Shown here: positions 25,319 through 38,377 of the stretch, one piece after another
How positions within the stretch are numbered: position 1 is the stretch's first letter
Layout of the letters: every line of letters begins with the position of its first letter
NCBI GenBank assembly: GCA_030035585.1
Contig: CM057465.1
Span: forward strand, 32,258,001 to 32,322,000
DNA from: Dugong dugon
Taxonomy: Eukaryota; Chordata; Mammalia; Sirenia; Dugongidae
Reading direction: 5' to 3'
DNA length: 64,000 nucleotides
The notes under the pieces: model-generated
Told to the model about the DNA's origin: nothing
Seen by the model: the letters and a program-made list of their open reading frames with translations, nothing else
The model's database searches: none
Position numbers and translations under genes: made by a program

Positions 25319-25969
25319 TGTGGCAGACAGATCCTAAGTTGACCTCCAATGATCCCCACATTCTGGTATTCATGCCCTTGTATAATCAATCCCCACCTCG
25401 TGAGTGTAGGTGGGATCTGTGACTTGCTTCTAATAAATAAAATACGACAAAGGTGATACCACTCCTGTGATTACATTACATTACATAGCAAAGGTGATGG
25501 TATGTCATGCCTATGATTTTGATATGTTATATATATATATTCTCTTATATAGTCTGTATTGCTAGCTGACTCTGGCTCTCTTGCTGGCCTTGAAGAAGCA
25601 AGCAGTCATATTGTGAATTGCCTATAGAGAGGGCCACCTGGCAGAAAATTGCAGGTGGCCTCTTGGAGCTGAAGGTGGTCTCAGACTGACAGCCAGCATA
25701 AAATTGATGCTCCAAGTCCAACAGCCATAAAGAAATGAATTCTGCCAACAACCTAAGTGAGCTTGGACACACTCTTTTTCATTTGAGTGTTCAGATGAGA
25801 ACATGGTCCTGTCAACACTTTGATTTCGTTCTGGTGAGACCCTGAAGCAGAAAACCCGGTTAAGCCATGACTGAACTCTTGACACACAGAAACTGTGAGA
25901 TAAGAAATGTGGTTGTTTTAAGCTGTTAAGTTTGTGGTAATTTGTTACACAGCATAGAAGATTAATACA
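25319..25969 (+). mobile_element. MLT1-type LTR (MaLR), older copy
   Basis: Starts tgtggcagacagatcctaag and ends with gagataagaaatgtggttgt, agtttgtggtaatttgttac and aatacag, the typical 3' end of mammalian MLT1/MST LTRs. No internal genes flank it. It seems to lie within or beside L1/HAL1-like sequence. Confidence 0.75.
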
Positions 25970-25989
25970 GATTATAATGAAAAAAGTCT

Positions 25990-27340
25990 GGTACATGATC
26001 TACACAAAGAACTCAAAAAAAAAAGTCAAAAACAAACAGCAAAAGAAAAATGCTCACCAGAAGAATATTGCCATGGAACAAATAGAAAATGAGAACAGAT
26101 ATATAGCATCTTCAATTCAGAAAATCTTAATAAAGCATACTAATATAAGAGATCAAAGCAAAGACACAAAATTTAAGGAACATATGTAAAGACAACAGAA
26201 GAAGATGAAACCACAGGAAAAATGTGAAAGAAAAAAGTAAAACCATTATAGAAGTGAAGGTTACATTGGAAGCAGCATGAGAAACTGACACTGCTGGAAA
26301 ACAGTATGGGATATAGAAGTCAGGCCTGAGAAATGCATTAAGGAATTAAAAAGGAGTAAAGAAAAAATTATAAATATGCACTAATAAATCAGATTCAACA
26401 TGTGAATAACTGAAGGCCCTAAAATACAGAACAAAAATAAACAGAAAAGAAAATGATAGATATAGAAATTTAAAGACATACAAAACTTTTCAGAATAAAA
26501 ATACTTGAATCTTAACATTCGAAGTGCACACTATATGCCAGGAAAAAGGTGAGTTACTGGCCTCCAGAGAAAGATAAAGAATCCTTTAAGCATCCAAGAA
26601 AAATGTAAAATCATGTATTAGAGAGTTGAACAATCTGAGTTCAGTCAGGAAAACAGCCACTTTAAATATTCTGGCAATAAAGTGTTTAATATAAGAAATA
26701 CAGCTTTCACAAATATGAAAGGGAAGTTGCCACAAAAAGGCAGAAAAATGGTACTCAGAAGGTCATGAAAGCAGATACTGAAGGAAGATCTGAAGCCCCA
26801 AAATAAGTGATTCACAAAAGCTTTCCAAAAAATCGATGCAATTCTCAAGAATCTTTGAGAAATTTTCCACCAACATTCTCCGTATATGGCTACAAAGTAG
26901 ATATTTCCCAGTTTTACCAAGAAGCCACTGTAAATCTTACATCTGCCCATGTCTCTGACTAAAACCACCTCTAGAGAATAATGGCCACTACTGCTGTTAC
27001 ATCTTCCAAATTCTACTTAAGTTCCTGACATTGGCAAACTCTAACCTGAAGCTGTATGGAGAAATGAATCCTAAGAAATGTAGTTCCACTTTCAGCTCTC
27101 TAATACAGAGGCAACTTTACATGGGTATGGTAGTAATGCTGAGTTGATCATTATTAACAACCCTTCACAGAAAGGAAACATTCAGGCTGGCCTCAGACTT
27201 CTCTACAACAACAGTCAATGCCAAGAGACAATGGAGTGATGCTTATATTCTTCTAATGAAAGAAGTGTCAACCAATAATTTATGTACAGCCAAACTTACT
27301 ATTCAAGAATAAGCAAATAGATGAATATATTTGAACATGT
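25990..27340 (+). mobile_element. HAL1/L1 ORF1-like remnant (tentative)
   Basis: A-rich sense-strand text resembling the ORF1 part of half-L1 or old L1: aacaaatagaaaatgagaac near its start and ctacaacaacagtcaatgcc with agagacaatggagtgatgc near its end. No frame longer than about 70 codons survives. The family is inferred from style and phrases only. Confidence 0.5.
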
Positions 27341-27344
27341 AGTA

Positions 27345-28259
27345 ACTCATGGTATGTAGTTCTCATATGTACTTAGTCAATAAACTCTTAGATAACTAGA
27401 CAATAGATAAGTGGAAACTTTGGTGAAGGGTAAGACAGTACACAATACTGGGCAAGTCAGCACAACTTGACCAAAGCAAGGTCATGAAAGCTTCATAGAC
27501 ACATCCAAACTCCCGAAGGGAGCAAATTATTGGGCTATTGGCTGGGTACCATGTTCTCAGGGGACATATAGCTCAACTGGTATAACATAGTTTATAAAGA
27601 AAATGTTCTACATTCTACTTTGGTGAGTAGCATCTGGGGTCTTGAAAACTTGTGAGCGGCTGTCTAAGATACTCCACTGGTCTCACCCTGTCTAGAGCAA
27701 GGAAAAATGAAGAAAACCAAAGACACAAGGGAAGATTAGTCCAAAGGACTAATGGACCACAACTACCACAGACTCCACCGGGCCGAGTCCAGCACAACTA
27801 GATGGTGCCTGGCTACCACCACCAACTGCTCTGGCAGGAATCACAATAGAAGGTCCCAGCCAGAGCTGGAGAAAAATGTAGAACAACATTCTAACTTACA
27901 AAAAAAAGACAGACTTACTGGTCTGACAGAGACTGGAGAAACCCCAAGAGTATGGCCCCCCAGACACCCTTTTAGCTCAGTAATGAAATCACTCCTGAGA
28001 TTCACCCTTCAGCCAAAGATTAGACAGGCCCATAAAACAAAACAAGACTAATGGGGCACACCAGCCCAGGGGCAAGGACTAAAAGGCAGGAGGGGACAGG
28101 AAAGCTGGTAATGGGGAACCCAAGGTCGAGAAGGGGAGAGTATTGATATGTCATGGGGTTGCCAACAAATGTCACAAAACAATGTGTGTATTAATTGTTT
28201 AATGAGAAACTAGTTTGCTCTGTAAACCTTCATCTGAAGTACAATTAAAAAAAAAAAAA
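27345..28259 (+). mobile_element. L1 3' UTR, afrotherian type, sense
   Basis: Matches the complement of 59366-60316: tttggtgagtagcatctggg, gtctaagatactccactggt, ggtcccagccagagctggag, tcatggggttgccaacaaat and the terminal ccttcatctgaagtacaatt followed by an A tail. It lacks ORF2, so it is a 5'-truncated insertion. A 99-codon frame within it is not coding. Confidence 0.85.
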
Positions 28260-28439
28260 GAACTGAATTAATGGCTTGGGGAAATATACATTTTAATGCT
28301 TCCAATTCAGAGAGGACAATAGCCATATACGTAATTCCATCAGGGCAGTGGAAGAACGAGGTCATCTATTCAATGTGAAGGAAAATAACCAGACATGGAA
28401 AAAGGCCACCAAGAGCCGCTGAGAATCTGAGATCTGTGA

Positions 28440-29025
28440 TTCAGTATTCAGAGATGAAGAGGATGAAGGCCCACGCGCGGGGTGAAGGGCCGGTGACTTT
28501 TCAGGCACCTAAATCACTCCATGGTAAGCCTTGCACATAGTGGAGTGTGCGGAAAAGACTTAGCATAGTAGGCTGCTGTTCTCTGAAAGGCTGGCTTATA
28601 AGGTTGGCTCTTGGCTTATGGAATTTGGATTTCCAGAGGATTTCTACCATTCCTAGAATGGAGAAGATGGCTCACTGTGCCTTACCTGTTTGTACAAACA
28701 ATATGCTTTATGCTGAACACCTGCTTCCCCTCTGGAAGTCTGGAATTTTGGTATCTGCTAGGCAGAGGGTGCCTCTATAACTAAGCCCCAATAAAAACCC
28801 TGGGCACTGAGTCTCCAGTGAGCTTCCCTGCTTGGCAACATTTCACACATGTTGTCACAACTTGTCTAGTGGGGGAATTAAGCACATCCTGTGTGACTTC
28901 ACTGGGAGGATCTTTGGAAGCTTGAGCCTTGCTTCCTCTGGACTTCATCCCATGCGCCTTTTCCCTGTGCAGATTTTGCCCTGTAACCTTTCACTGTAAT
29001 AAATCATAGCTATGAAAATAAATAA
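28440..29025 (+). mobile_element. ERVL LTR (MLT2-like)
   Basis: Recognised from ccccaataaaaaccctgggc, gagcttccctgcttggcaac, ggaattaagcacatcctgtg and cctttcactgtaataaatca, which are characteristic of mammalian ERVL (MLT2) LTRs. The left edge is uncertain. Sequence on both sides may be one older L1-like element that it interrupted. Confidence 0.7.
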
Positions 29026-30265
29026 ATTGCTAGAAAATGACTTTCACCAAAAGAAGAGATGAATGGAAAAACTGGTGCAGAAGAACTAACAATAGCAAGG
29101 AATCTTAGTAACTGATAGATTAAGACTAAAATAAGTCTGCTGGGTATAGTTACAAAACAAAATGTGAATGTAATACATTTTGGCAACATAGAAAGGATAT
29201 AATTAATAAGATTTGGGAGGAGAAGGGAGAGGTAGAAAAATCTGCTTATTTACTCAACTTTTATAGCCTGGGATAAAAGATATTATTTAAATCTGATAAC
29301 TCAAACAATAGAAGTATAAGTAAATTTAAATGTATTTAAATATTAAATCAGATGCAAAAGTAAAAGAAAAATGTAACCAATGAAAATCAGTGATGAGAAG
29401 TGAAGGCAAATGCAGAGAATAAATGTACTAATTACATCATTGCTCATACCAGGAGATCAATAGATACACTTACACAGGATAAAATAGAGAAAATACAGAC
29501 CACAGAGTGAGAGATTTTTTTAAACAGAAGCCCTAAAATAGAAAGCATTACATAAAATATGAAGTAAAACATAAGACGAAGCACAAAAGACTAAAACTCA
29601 GAGACCCAGCAGAAGGTCAGTTTATCTCCAAGAGTGAGTTCTAAAATTTCCCCCATTGGTAGTATCATTGCAAGATAAAGCCCATGGTTGCCACTGGGTT
29701 CTCTATGTGTGAGAATTCATTTACCTTCCCATTCTCTTTCCCAGAGCAAACTGGGAATGGTAGTACTGACACTCTCTATCCAGGTGGGAAAGAAAGGGAA
29801 TTTAATTTCTGAAGAATGTTATGATTGCTTTGGACTAGATAGCTAAAAATAATAAATGCCAGGCTATAGGGTTAATGTTGTCTAGGAGATGAAGAGCAAC
29901 TGAAAGCTCCTGAAAATAAGAAGTAAATGAGGAAAGTGAGTAAATTCAGAAGATTAATTTGGAGTGATCTGGGGTGGGAAAAAGAAAAAGATGCTATAGA
30001 ATCCTAAAATGTTGAAGCCGGTTCTAGAATCCACATTTTCTCACTTCTATACTTTCACATTCCTCTTTAGGAAACCAGGTGACTTTTACTGAAAGAGAAT
30101 ATATTGTACTTTACAACTGGCTTACTGGTTTGCGGGGGACATCACAGCTGATTCCATGATGCCTGGGAACTAGGAGAATGGTGGCATTGTTGGAAAGATT
30201 ATCTTATACTCTAGAAAAAGATGAAATTTTATGCTATTCTTTAAGAATTTTCTTTTTCTTTCTAG

Positions 30266-30823
<558 letters not shown>

Positions 30824-32261
30824 CCACTAGCATAAGCCAAAAACACAATATGAAAAAAGCAAAAAATAATAATAATAAAACACTGAGCTTATCAAAAAGC
30901 AAATATACAAACTACTATTGCAATACCTTTTATTCCTTTCTCTTTACCAGACCTATTCAACAAATTTAAATTGGAAAAATAAGCAAACGAAAACCATGTA
31001 TTGTGTAGTAAGTATTATAAGCTCTTGGACACATAGATAAAGATGTGATGATAGAAACAGTAATCTTAAGATTTCACAGTGGTATCCTGTTAAAGAAGGG
31101 AATTTCCATTTTATAAATATGTTTGTATCTCTGGTTTAGCTATTTTTTAATGACTTAATAAATTTCTCAAGTATTAAATGAGATTATACATGTAAGGTAT
31201 TTAGGACTGTTCTGGGTTCAGAACAACCATTTGATAAGTATTTGTTGTTTATATTACTACTATCATAGTTGTTATTGATGGTGGATTGTGGTATTTTCCA
31301 TGTGATATCAAGGCATCTAATACTATTTTTGTGGTATATGTGTTTGAAAAGATTGAAGTGGTACTTGTACATCCTACTAGGAGACAAATTTATCATTCCT
31401 ACTTCCAGTTCAATATTTCATTAAAGCCTTGCTGTAATTCTTAACTATATAATCTGTTGCCACCAAGGGCTCATAAATGCCAAAAATTTAATTAGTTGTG
31501 ATTGAGCCATCTGGCTGCTTCTAAATTTATTTGATGAAATAAAACAAATATTTAAAAATAGTTAATTACTTGTAGTTATTCAATATTTGCATTTACAGTT
31601 CATACAATCAGTAAGATAAATGAACTACTTACCACTTATAATACTAATAAATGAACTGAATAAGAATACCCAGCATAGCAAAATATACCAAATGTTATCA
31701 ACTCTATATTTATTAGCTCTATTGTTCTTTTAATTGTATCAATATTATATTAAAAGTCTGCTCTAAAATGGGGCAAGAGGAGAATTATTTGAAAAACCCT
31801 GGAACCCCCTCTTGGGGTTTGAGAATTTCATGGGGGCAGGAAAGTATTGTTTTCCTGGGTTGGTTTGTTGTTTGTTTTTTCATTTTATTTGTTTCTTATT
31901 TTTTTCCCCCAAGAACTCCCGTTTTGGGAGATTAAATTTTTTTATTTCTATGAAGTCAGCCCCTTTTCTACACAGCCTCCTAAGTAAATTCTAAGTAGAG
32001 AAATGGACTGGTTCTCTACAGTGATTTTATTTATTATTATTGTTACATATTTGTATACCACTTCAAAAGTGCTTCCAAAGTGCTTTCACAATACTCAGAT
32101 CCACTGTTTTTCGTATTACCTGCATTTTTAAAATGAAAAAACCAACCTTGGAACTGTGAAGTGGTTCAACCCAAGACTAAGAATAATTCATTTCTGAACA
32201 TTGTGATGGATATACACAGTCTATATATTCTCCAGCCAGTTTTATGGAATATGATTACTAT
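30824..32261. other. GLIPR1L2 3' flank; mostly unassigned, with an MIR remnant
   Basis: AT-rich sequence that probably includes the 3' UTR. An MIR 3' end is recognisable at about 31140-31275 (attaaatgagattatacatg). Nothing else could be named. Confidence 0.4.
30874..30879 (+). other. Possible polyadenylation signal of GLIPR1L2
   Basis: AATAAA lies 51 bases after the GLIPR1L2 stop, at the end of an (AAT)n run. The repeat context makes chance likely and a longer 3' UTR is possible. Confidence 0.3.
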
Positions 32262-32440
32262 AGGCCAGTGGTCATTACCTGGGGGCAGTTTTATTCCCTG
32301 CCACCCCCCACTGGGACATTTACCAATGTCTGGAGACATTTTTATTATCACAACTGGAGAGGTGCTGGCAAGATAATCACCCACAACAAAGAATTATCTG
32401 ATCCAAATTGTCAGTAGTGCTGAGGTTGATAAACTCTGCC
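32262..32440 (+). mobile_element. MER5A-like hAT DNA transposon
   Basis: gccagtggtcattacctggg at one end, then accaatgtctggagacattt and caacaaagaattatctgatc, and gtgctgaggttgataaactc at the other end. This is the layout of the short non-autonomous MER5A element, with an internal deletion around 32365. Confidence 0.8.
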
Positions 32441-35400
32441 TTAGGAGTAATTCCACCCTGGACATGTATGAAGTATGATTTATGGATGTACTGGACATGC
32501 TATTATATTTCTTTAAACTTCTACTTTTCTGGAAATTGTTCTGGCTTCCTTTCCCCCATCCCCCTCAGTTTTCCATATCCACATGGTTACAATTAGAGCA
32601 GTCACTTTGTAATTGTGATCTATCTCCTTGGTTCTGGGATGGTTTGCTGACCCCAGCTGGGCCTAATAACAGCCCTTTGGATTAGGGATCCAGGTAGACA
32701 TTCAAAGCAGATTCTCCTTGGAAAAAAAGTACTAGTGATATATTTATTTGTGCAAGCTTTGGCTGTGCTAGGTCCTTGAGATAAGTGTGCACGGGTTTAT
32801 AACCTAACTATCAATATATTCAACAAAGACACATTCCTAGAAATTGTTCTTGTTTCCTAGGGTTGTACAGCTTGTAAATAGTCAAAGACTGCATTTTAGT
32901 CAGTAAAGAGATCGCAGGGTTGTATGGCTCAACGCAAAAGTGGGAGGCTGACTAAACTGAACCTCTACCTATGGGAGCAATGTATTTTCACTGGGCTTTC
33001 TAAGGTATTGACATTTTTTTCTGGTTTTAGCTTTATGACTGAGGCCCTGACAAAGACAAGAAAAAGCCTACAAGCCCAGATTGTCCACAAATACAGACCC
33101 AAACTTAGATATCAACAATTCAAGCAGTAGCATTTTCTAGCGCAAACAATACAGGAGAGGATGAACCAGGAAATATCACATTAAGTGATGCTCTCAATAA
33201 TTCGTATCAACCCCAAAGCAGTGCAAAATATGAAAATTAACATGTGCTATTTAAGCCACTATTAGACAAAATTGGGAGTGAAAGAGCATTGAGGATAGTA
33301 TTCTATTTTAAAAGAATTGTTACAAAACTCAAGTTGGAGGGCCATTAAGGTAGATCACCAGTTGAACTGTTTATAAGAGATCTCTGGAGTTGTGGATGAA
33401 GAGGTAGAGATGAAAGATGCGACTCAAATCATAAATACCCAAGTAATTTTTAAACTTTTTTTATTCCAGTCCTTATTAAGAGCAGAGATTCAGTTATATA
33501 TTCCCAAGAAATAAATTCCATTAAATTCCAGTAATCTGTGACTTGTTATACAAATGTGACTGTTAGAATTCCAGTAGGATTAATGGGCTGGATCAGTCCT
33601 GCCTCACATGTGACTTAGGCAGATCTGGTGCTTATAGAGTCCCCCTCCCGAAGGGAAAGAAATCTCTATAGATAACATACTTGTTAAATTATTTGAACAC
33701 AGGCTGGGAGTGAACAGAGTGGAGAGTTTAGTTATGCCATATTTGCTGCCTGTTATTTGGAACATTTCTCAACGTTGCCTTCTCTGGCAGGGCAGAGTAT
33801 ATTATAAAAGATGCTAGATGGACGAAAAGGGTAAGTGGAAGCTGAACCAAGCAACCCTATTTCAGCACTTTAAAAACAGCACAGAGCAAGAGAAGGTGTT
33901 CTTAGCAATCTTCCTCCATATGTCTGCACCCCTTAAGGAACAATCTTGACAGAAGACTCCAGCAGTAATCCATCCATTTTGAGTCTATAGCTATGGACTT
34001 GGACAAAAGGCTATCCTGGATGGGCAATAATGAGTGAGCATTGTAGATGTGGCCAATTTGTAATGGGATAGTTGCAATTTGGAAATAGGAGTGAGATGAG
34101 CAGGACAGTTCATCAGTTTTTTTCCCTAAAAATCCAAGGAAAATTTTACCTGGTAAAACAGCCAGGCCATGTGCAGAAATGCCAAGTAATTACCATGTTT
34201 AGGAATCTATCAAGGTAATGAAGTTTACACAAGTTCCTAAACATGATGGAAGGGATCTGAAAGTGGCTTCTCTATATAAATTAGTGCATTTTGTGCATAA
34301 ACAAAATGACATGGCTTTGTGGATGGTCTCTAAATCCTACATGAAAACTATAGTCTTGACATAATATAGTGCAGTGGTAATTGGCTTAGGATTCATAAGC
34401 CAGAAAAAACAAACCCTAATTTTTGTGAATCAGAGCTATGATTTAAAAAAAAAACAAAATCAGCGCCAAGTGCAATGGAAATCTGTGAAGAGTTTCGAGA
34501 TTCTAGCCAAGAGAGGCTACAGAAGATTTATGAACATGGACAATCTAAACTTACAAATTTTTGAGCCGATGGGCTTATACAAAACTAATCTCTGCAGCGA
34601 GCCAGAAGAACTGTTGAGAATATAGTACTAGAAATTATGGAATCAAATTCCATAGTTAGACAGTGGCTGGGGACTCTGGAATCACAATTTAAGGGAGCAC
34701 AATTCTGGACTCACTTTGGTACAACGGTGACACAACAGGCCATTAGTGGACCTTGTGAGGTAGGATATACCCCAGATGAATGGTTCTCAGGTCCATCCTA
34801 TTTTCCCATGGTGGGAAAGGGCTTACTGACTGATACTGTCTCTGTTGGGAGCCAAGTCTCATATCATGTGTTTCTTGTCTCATATCAATAAAATATATCT
34901 GTATCACTTTTAATGGCTGCAAAAAATTTCCACTGCATGCTCTATAGGTAACCTGCCTGCTATTATTGGACACTCATATCCTTTCTAACATATTACATAA
35001 ATGATAGTGGCTGTGGGTTCTCCAGCTAGGAAGAAGATTCCCCACTACTTTAGTTCATTCCAACTTGGGGGTGTGGGGGGCAGTTACCCCCTTAATCCCC
35101 CTCCCCACATAAGTCTTAAAAGGAAGGGCTTACAAAGTTCAGGACTGTTAAGTTGTAAGTTTTCTGTAAGTGACCAGTTGGTAGCAGAAGAGCACAAGGA
35201 CAGCTGGTCCTCTGAGTTTCTTCTACTCTGCTCACTGGTCTTCTCTAGACCTTCCTCCATCACTTTTCGGTTTTGGATGCCACTCTGGCTGCTCTCTTCC
35301 TGGGTCCAGGACTTAAATCCAGGGCTAACTTACTCAGTAGGCAAGTGCCTAGGGCCCATCATACTTTTCAGGGCCCTCAAAAATATTCTCTTTTAAAATT

Positions 35401-35689
35401 CAGAGAAAAATGAATACAATAATAATGAGCATATAGTAGTTAATCCAGCCTGGACTATATTTGCCTTTATACCAGCACAGTCATAAGATATAATTTTTAA
35501 TAATGTTTTATGGAGAAAGGTGCTCACAAAGGCAGAAGTGCTTAGGAACCAGCCCTGGCACTTAGGCTGGTGGTTTCTTTGTGTGTTTGGTGTGAGTTAG
35601 GGATGCAACAATATCCCTCAAGATAGACATGAGAGAGAAAACAGAGAACTAGGTTAATGCTTTTTGACAAAGCCCTGCCCCCGCCCCAC
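32441..35689. other. Intergenic sequence, nothing firmly recognised
   Basis: Unique-looking DNA with no convincing coding frame. The part 34630-34910 has LTR-like features (a polyadenylation motif in atatcaataaaatatatc), but I cannot assign a family. Confidence 0.35.
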
Positions 35690-36108
35690 ACACATATCTG
35701 AGCATTTGTCCAGTTATTTTCTTAAAGAGAAATTGTTAGAACTAAGATGTCTGGGTAAAAAGGTATACACACATGTTGAAAGCATTTATTATGCTTTACC
35801 AAAATAACTTTGGAAAATGTTAACAATTTATACTCCTAGGAACAGTGTATGAATATCTGCCTCTCTACCCTTTCCCCAATATAGGGTGCTATCATTCTTT
35901 TTACCCTCTGTCACCCTGACAGACTACAAGTGCCATCTCTATATTTTAATTTCTATTTTTAGTGTTGGTAAGGTTGGACACGTTTTTCTTATACTTACTG
36001 GTCCTTTGCAGTTCTTGCATGGTTTGCCTGTACGTGTTTGGAGTTTTTATCATTTTCTTATTGGTATGCAAGAACACTTTATATTTGAGGATGCTAATCT
36101 TGTTGTCA

Positions 36109-36309
36109 AGGAGTCCTGGTGGCGCAAAGGTTAAGAGCTTGGCTGCTAGCCAAAAGGTCAGTGGTTAAAACCCACCAGCGGCTCTGCGGGAGAAAAGACC
36201 TGGTGATCAGCTCCCATAAAGATTACAACCTAGAAAACCTTGTGGGGCAGTTCTACTCTGTCACTCTGGGTTGCTATGAGTGGGAATTGACTCAATGGCA
36301 CACAACAAT
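36109..36309 (+). mobile_element. AfroSINE copy with target duplication
   Basis: Head ggagtcctggtggcgcaaag, body gagaaaagacctggtgatca and tail gggaattgactcaatggcac ending ACAACAATA. The flanks aatcttgttgtca (36096) and aaccttgctgtta (36310) pair with three differences. Confidence 0.92.
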
Positions 36310-36384
36310 AACCTTGCTGTTATACGGTTGCAATATCTGTCCCCAGTTTATAATTTGCATTTTTATTTGCCTGTGGTGTTATTT

Positions 36385-36544
36385 GGAAACCCTGGTGGTG
36401 TAGCGGTTAAGAGTTACAGCTGCTAACAAAAAGGTCAGCAGTTTGAATCCACCAGGCACTCCTTGGAAACTCCATGGGGCAGTACTACTGTGTCCTTTAG
36501 GGTTGCTATGAGTCGGAATCGACTCGATGGCAACGGGTTTCTTA
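36385..36544 (+). mobile_element. AfroSINE copy, short-body type, with target duplication
   Basis: Head aaccctggtggtgtagcggt, ccttggaaactccatggggc and an almost consensus tail tatgagtcggaatcgactcg. The flanks are tggtgttattt (36374) and tggtgctattt (36545). It is one of the least diverged copies in the window. Confidence 0.93.
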
Positions 36545-36565
36545 TGGTGCTATTTAGAATCTCTC

Positions 36566-37004
36566 TGTGTAGCAAGAAAGATAACCCCAGTAACCCCATG
36601 CCTATATTCTTATATCTCACAAAGAAGGAGAGACAATCTGCCTTATTAGCTCTAGCCCAAATCCTAGGGAAGACTCTGATTGGCTTGGCTTGGATCATGT
36701 TCCCATATTGAATCAATCACCATACGCAGAAAATGCAGAGAAAGATTGAGCAAGACTCTGATGGCCTGATTTAGGTCATATGCTCATTCCAGTAATTGGA
36801 GATAGAGAGGCAGGGCACCATGATTGACAGCCAAACCGTGGCTACATGGAGCTATGGGAAAATGTTCAGGATGCAGAATGTGGGATGGGAAAATGCTCAG
36901 GATGCAGAAACATTATCGTTATCACAGTTAAATTACAACAGTCTCACCTCAATTTTTCCCAAATTGATACCAGTTGTCCTGAAATCACTTCTGGAATAAT
37001 TGCT
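36566..37004. other. Intergenic sequence, nothing recognised
   Basis: Contains a small local near-repeat (gaaaatgttcaggatgcaga and gaaaatgctcaggatgcaga, at 36857 and 36890). No gene or named element was seen. Confidence 0.4.
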
Positions 37005-37612
37005 GTTGTTTTTAGGTGCTGTCGAGTCAGTTCTGACTTATAGCAACCCTATGTACAACAGAACGAAACACTGCCCGCTCCTGTGCCATCCTCACAATCG
37101 TTATGCTTGAAACCATTGTTGCAGCTGCTGTGCCAATCCATCTTGTTGAGGGTCTTCCTCTTTTTTTCTGACCCTCTACTTTACCAAGCATGATGTCCTT
37201 CTCCAGGGGCTAATCCCTCCTGATAACATGTCCATAGTATGTAAGACATGGTCTTGTCATCCTGGCTTCTAAGGAGCATTCTGGTTGTACTTATTCTAAG
37301 GCAGATTTGTTCATTCTTTTGGCTGTCCGTGGTACATTCAGTATTCTTTGCCAACACCACCGTTCAAAGGCATCAATTCTTCTTCGGTCTTCCTTATTCA
37401 TTGTCTAGTTTTCACATGCATATGAGGTGATTGAAAACACCGTGGCTTGGATCAGGTTCACTTTGATCTTCAAGGTGATATCTTTGCTTGTCAACACTTT
37501 GAAGAGGTCTTTTGCAGCAGATGTGCCCAATGCAATGCATCTTTTGATTTCTTGACTGCTGGTTCCATGGGTGTCGATTGTGGATCCACGTACTCCTAGA
37601 TAATGTTTGAGT
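37005..37612 (-). mobile_element. RTE LINE 3' fragment, antisense
   Basis: Complement of the RTE 3' end: tgttgtttttaggtgctgtc, taccaagcatgatgtccttc, ggcttctaaggagcattctg, atatgaggtgattgaaaaca and ggttccatgggtgtcgattg. It is about 600 bp and 5' truncated. It overlaps the piece at 8668-9173 but reaches further 5' in the element. Confidence 0.9.
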
Positions 37613-37767
37613 ACGTGTTATGCCAAAAAAAAAAAAAAAACACAAAATTTTGGCCAGATACAATTTTGGATTTGAAAATGCTTAATTTAACAAAGTTAAG
37701 CTTATTTCTTTACTATGTACTAGAAAAGTTTTCAGAGCATTTGAGTTGCTAAATTTGAATTAGGGAT

Positions 37768-37820
37768 GGTCGCTACGAGTCGAAATTGACTCGATGGCAA
37801 TGGGTTTGGTTTTTGGTTTT
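37768..37820 (+). mobile_element. AfroSINE tail only, first of a same-site cluster
   Basis: Only ggtcgctacgagtcgaaatt and the tail gactcgatggcaatgggttt plus T-rich end. The repeated target aaacttagtgg follows at 37821. Confidence 0.8.
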
Positions 37821-37828
37821 AAACTTAG

Positions 37829-37997
37829 TGGAGCCCTGGTGGTGCAGTGGTTAAGAGATTGGCTGCTAACCAAAAGGTCGACAGTTAGAATCCACAGCTG
37901 CTCCTTGAAAACCCTATGGGGCAGTTCTACTCTGTCTTATAGGGTCTCTATGAGTTGGAATCAACTTAATGGCAGTGTGTTTGACTTTTTTGGTTTT
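37829..37997 (+). mobile_element. AfroSINE copy, second of the cluster
   Basis: Full short-body copy: ggagccctggtggtgcagtg, ctatggggcagttctactct and a T-rich end. It is followed by aaactgagttgg, a copy of the target. Confidence 0.92.
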
Positions 37998-38008
37998 AAA
38001 CTGAGTTG

Positions 38009-38205
38009 GGAAGCCCTAGTGGTGCAATGGTGAAGTGCTTGGCCACTAACCAAAAGGTCAGTGATTTGAACACACCAGCCATTCCATGGGAGAAGAGACC
38101 TGGTGATCTGCACCTGTAAAGATTTACAGCCTACGAAATCCAGTGGGGTAATTCTACTCTGTCCTGTAGGGTTGCTACGAGTCAGAATTGACAGCACACA
38201 ACAAC
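38009..38205 (+). mobile_element. AfroSINE copy, third of the cluster
   Basis: Long-body copy: gaagccctagtggtgcaatg, gagaagagacctggtgatct and tail ending ACAACAAC. It is followed by aaactgggttgg. Confidence 0.92.
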
Positions 38206-38217
38206 AAACTGGGTTGG

Positions 38218-38366
38218 GAATTTGAATTCACCCAGTGACGCCTCGCAGTAAAGGCCTGGGGATCTGCTTTCATAAGATTACAGCCAAGAAAATCCTGTGA
38301 AATGCAATTCTACTCTGAAGCACATGAGGTCATTAGAATCTAGTTGAAGGCAACGGGTTTTGGTTT
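38218..38366 (+). mobile_element. AfroSINE copy, fourth of the cluster, headless
   Basis: Starts within the body (gaattcacccagtgacgcct), has aaaggcctggggatctgctt and a T-rich end, and is followed by aaactgggtgt. Confidence 0.88.
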
Positions 38367-38377
38367 AAACTGGGTGT

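Larger units (their letters stand above)
35690..36565 (-). mobile_element. Old L1-like antisense remnant, split by two AfroSINEs
   Basis: The flow of text (taacaatttatactcctagg, aacagtgtatgaatatctgc, atggtttgcctgtacgtgtt, atctgtccccagtttataat) follows antisense ORF2 C-terminal sequence of old L1 elements. Mutation is heavy. AfroSINEs interrupt it at 36109 and 36385. Confidence 0.5.
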
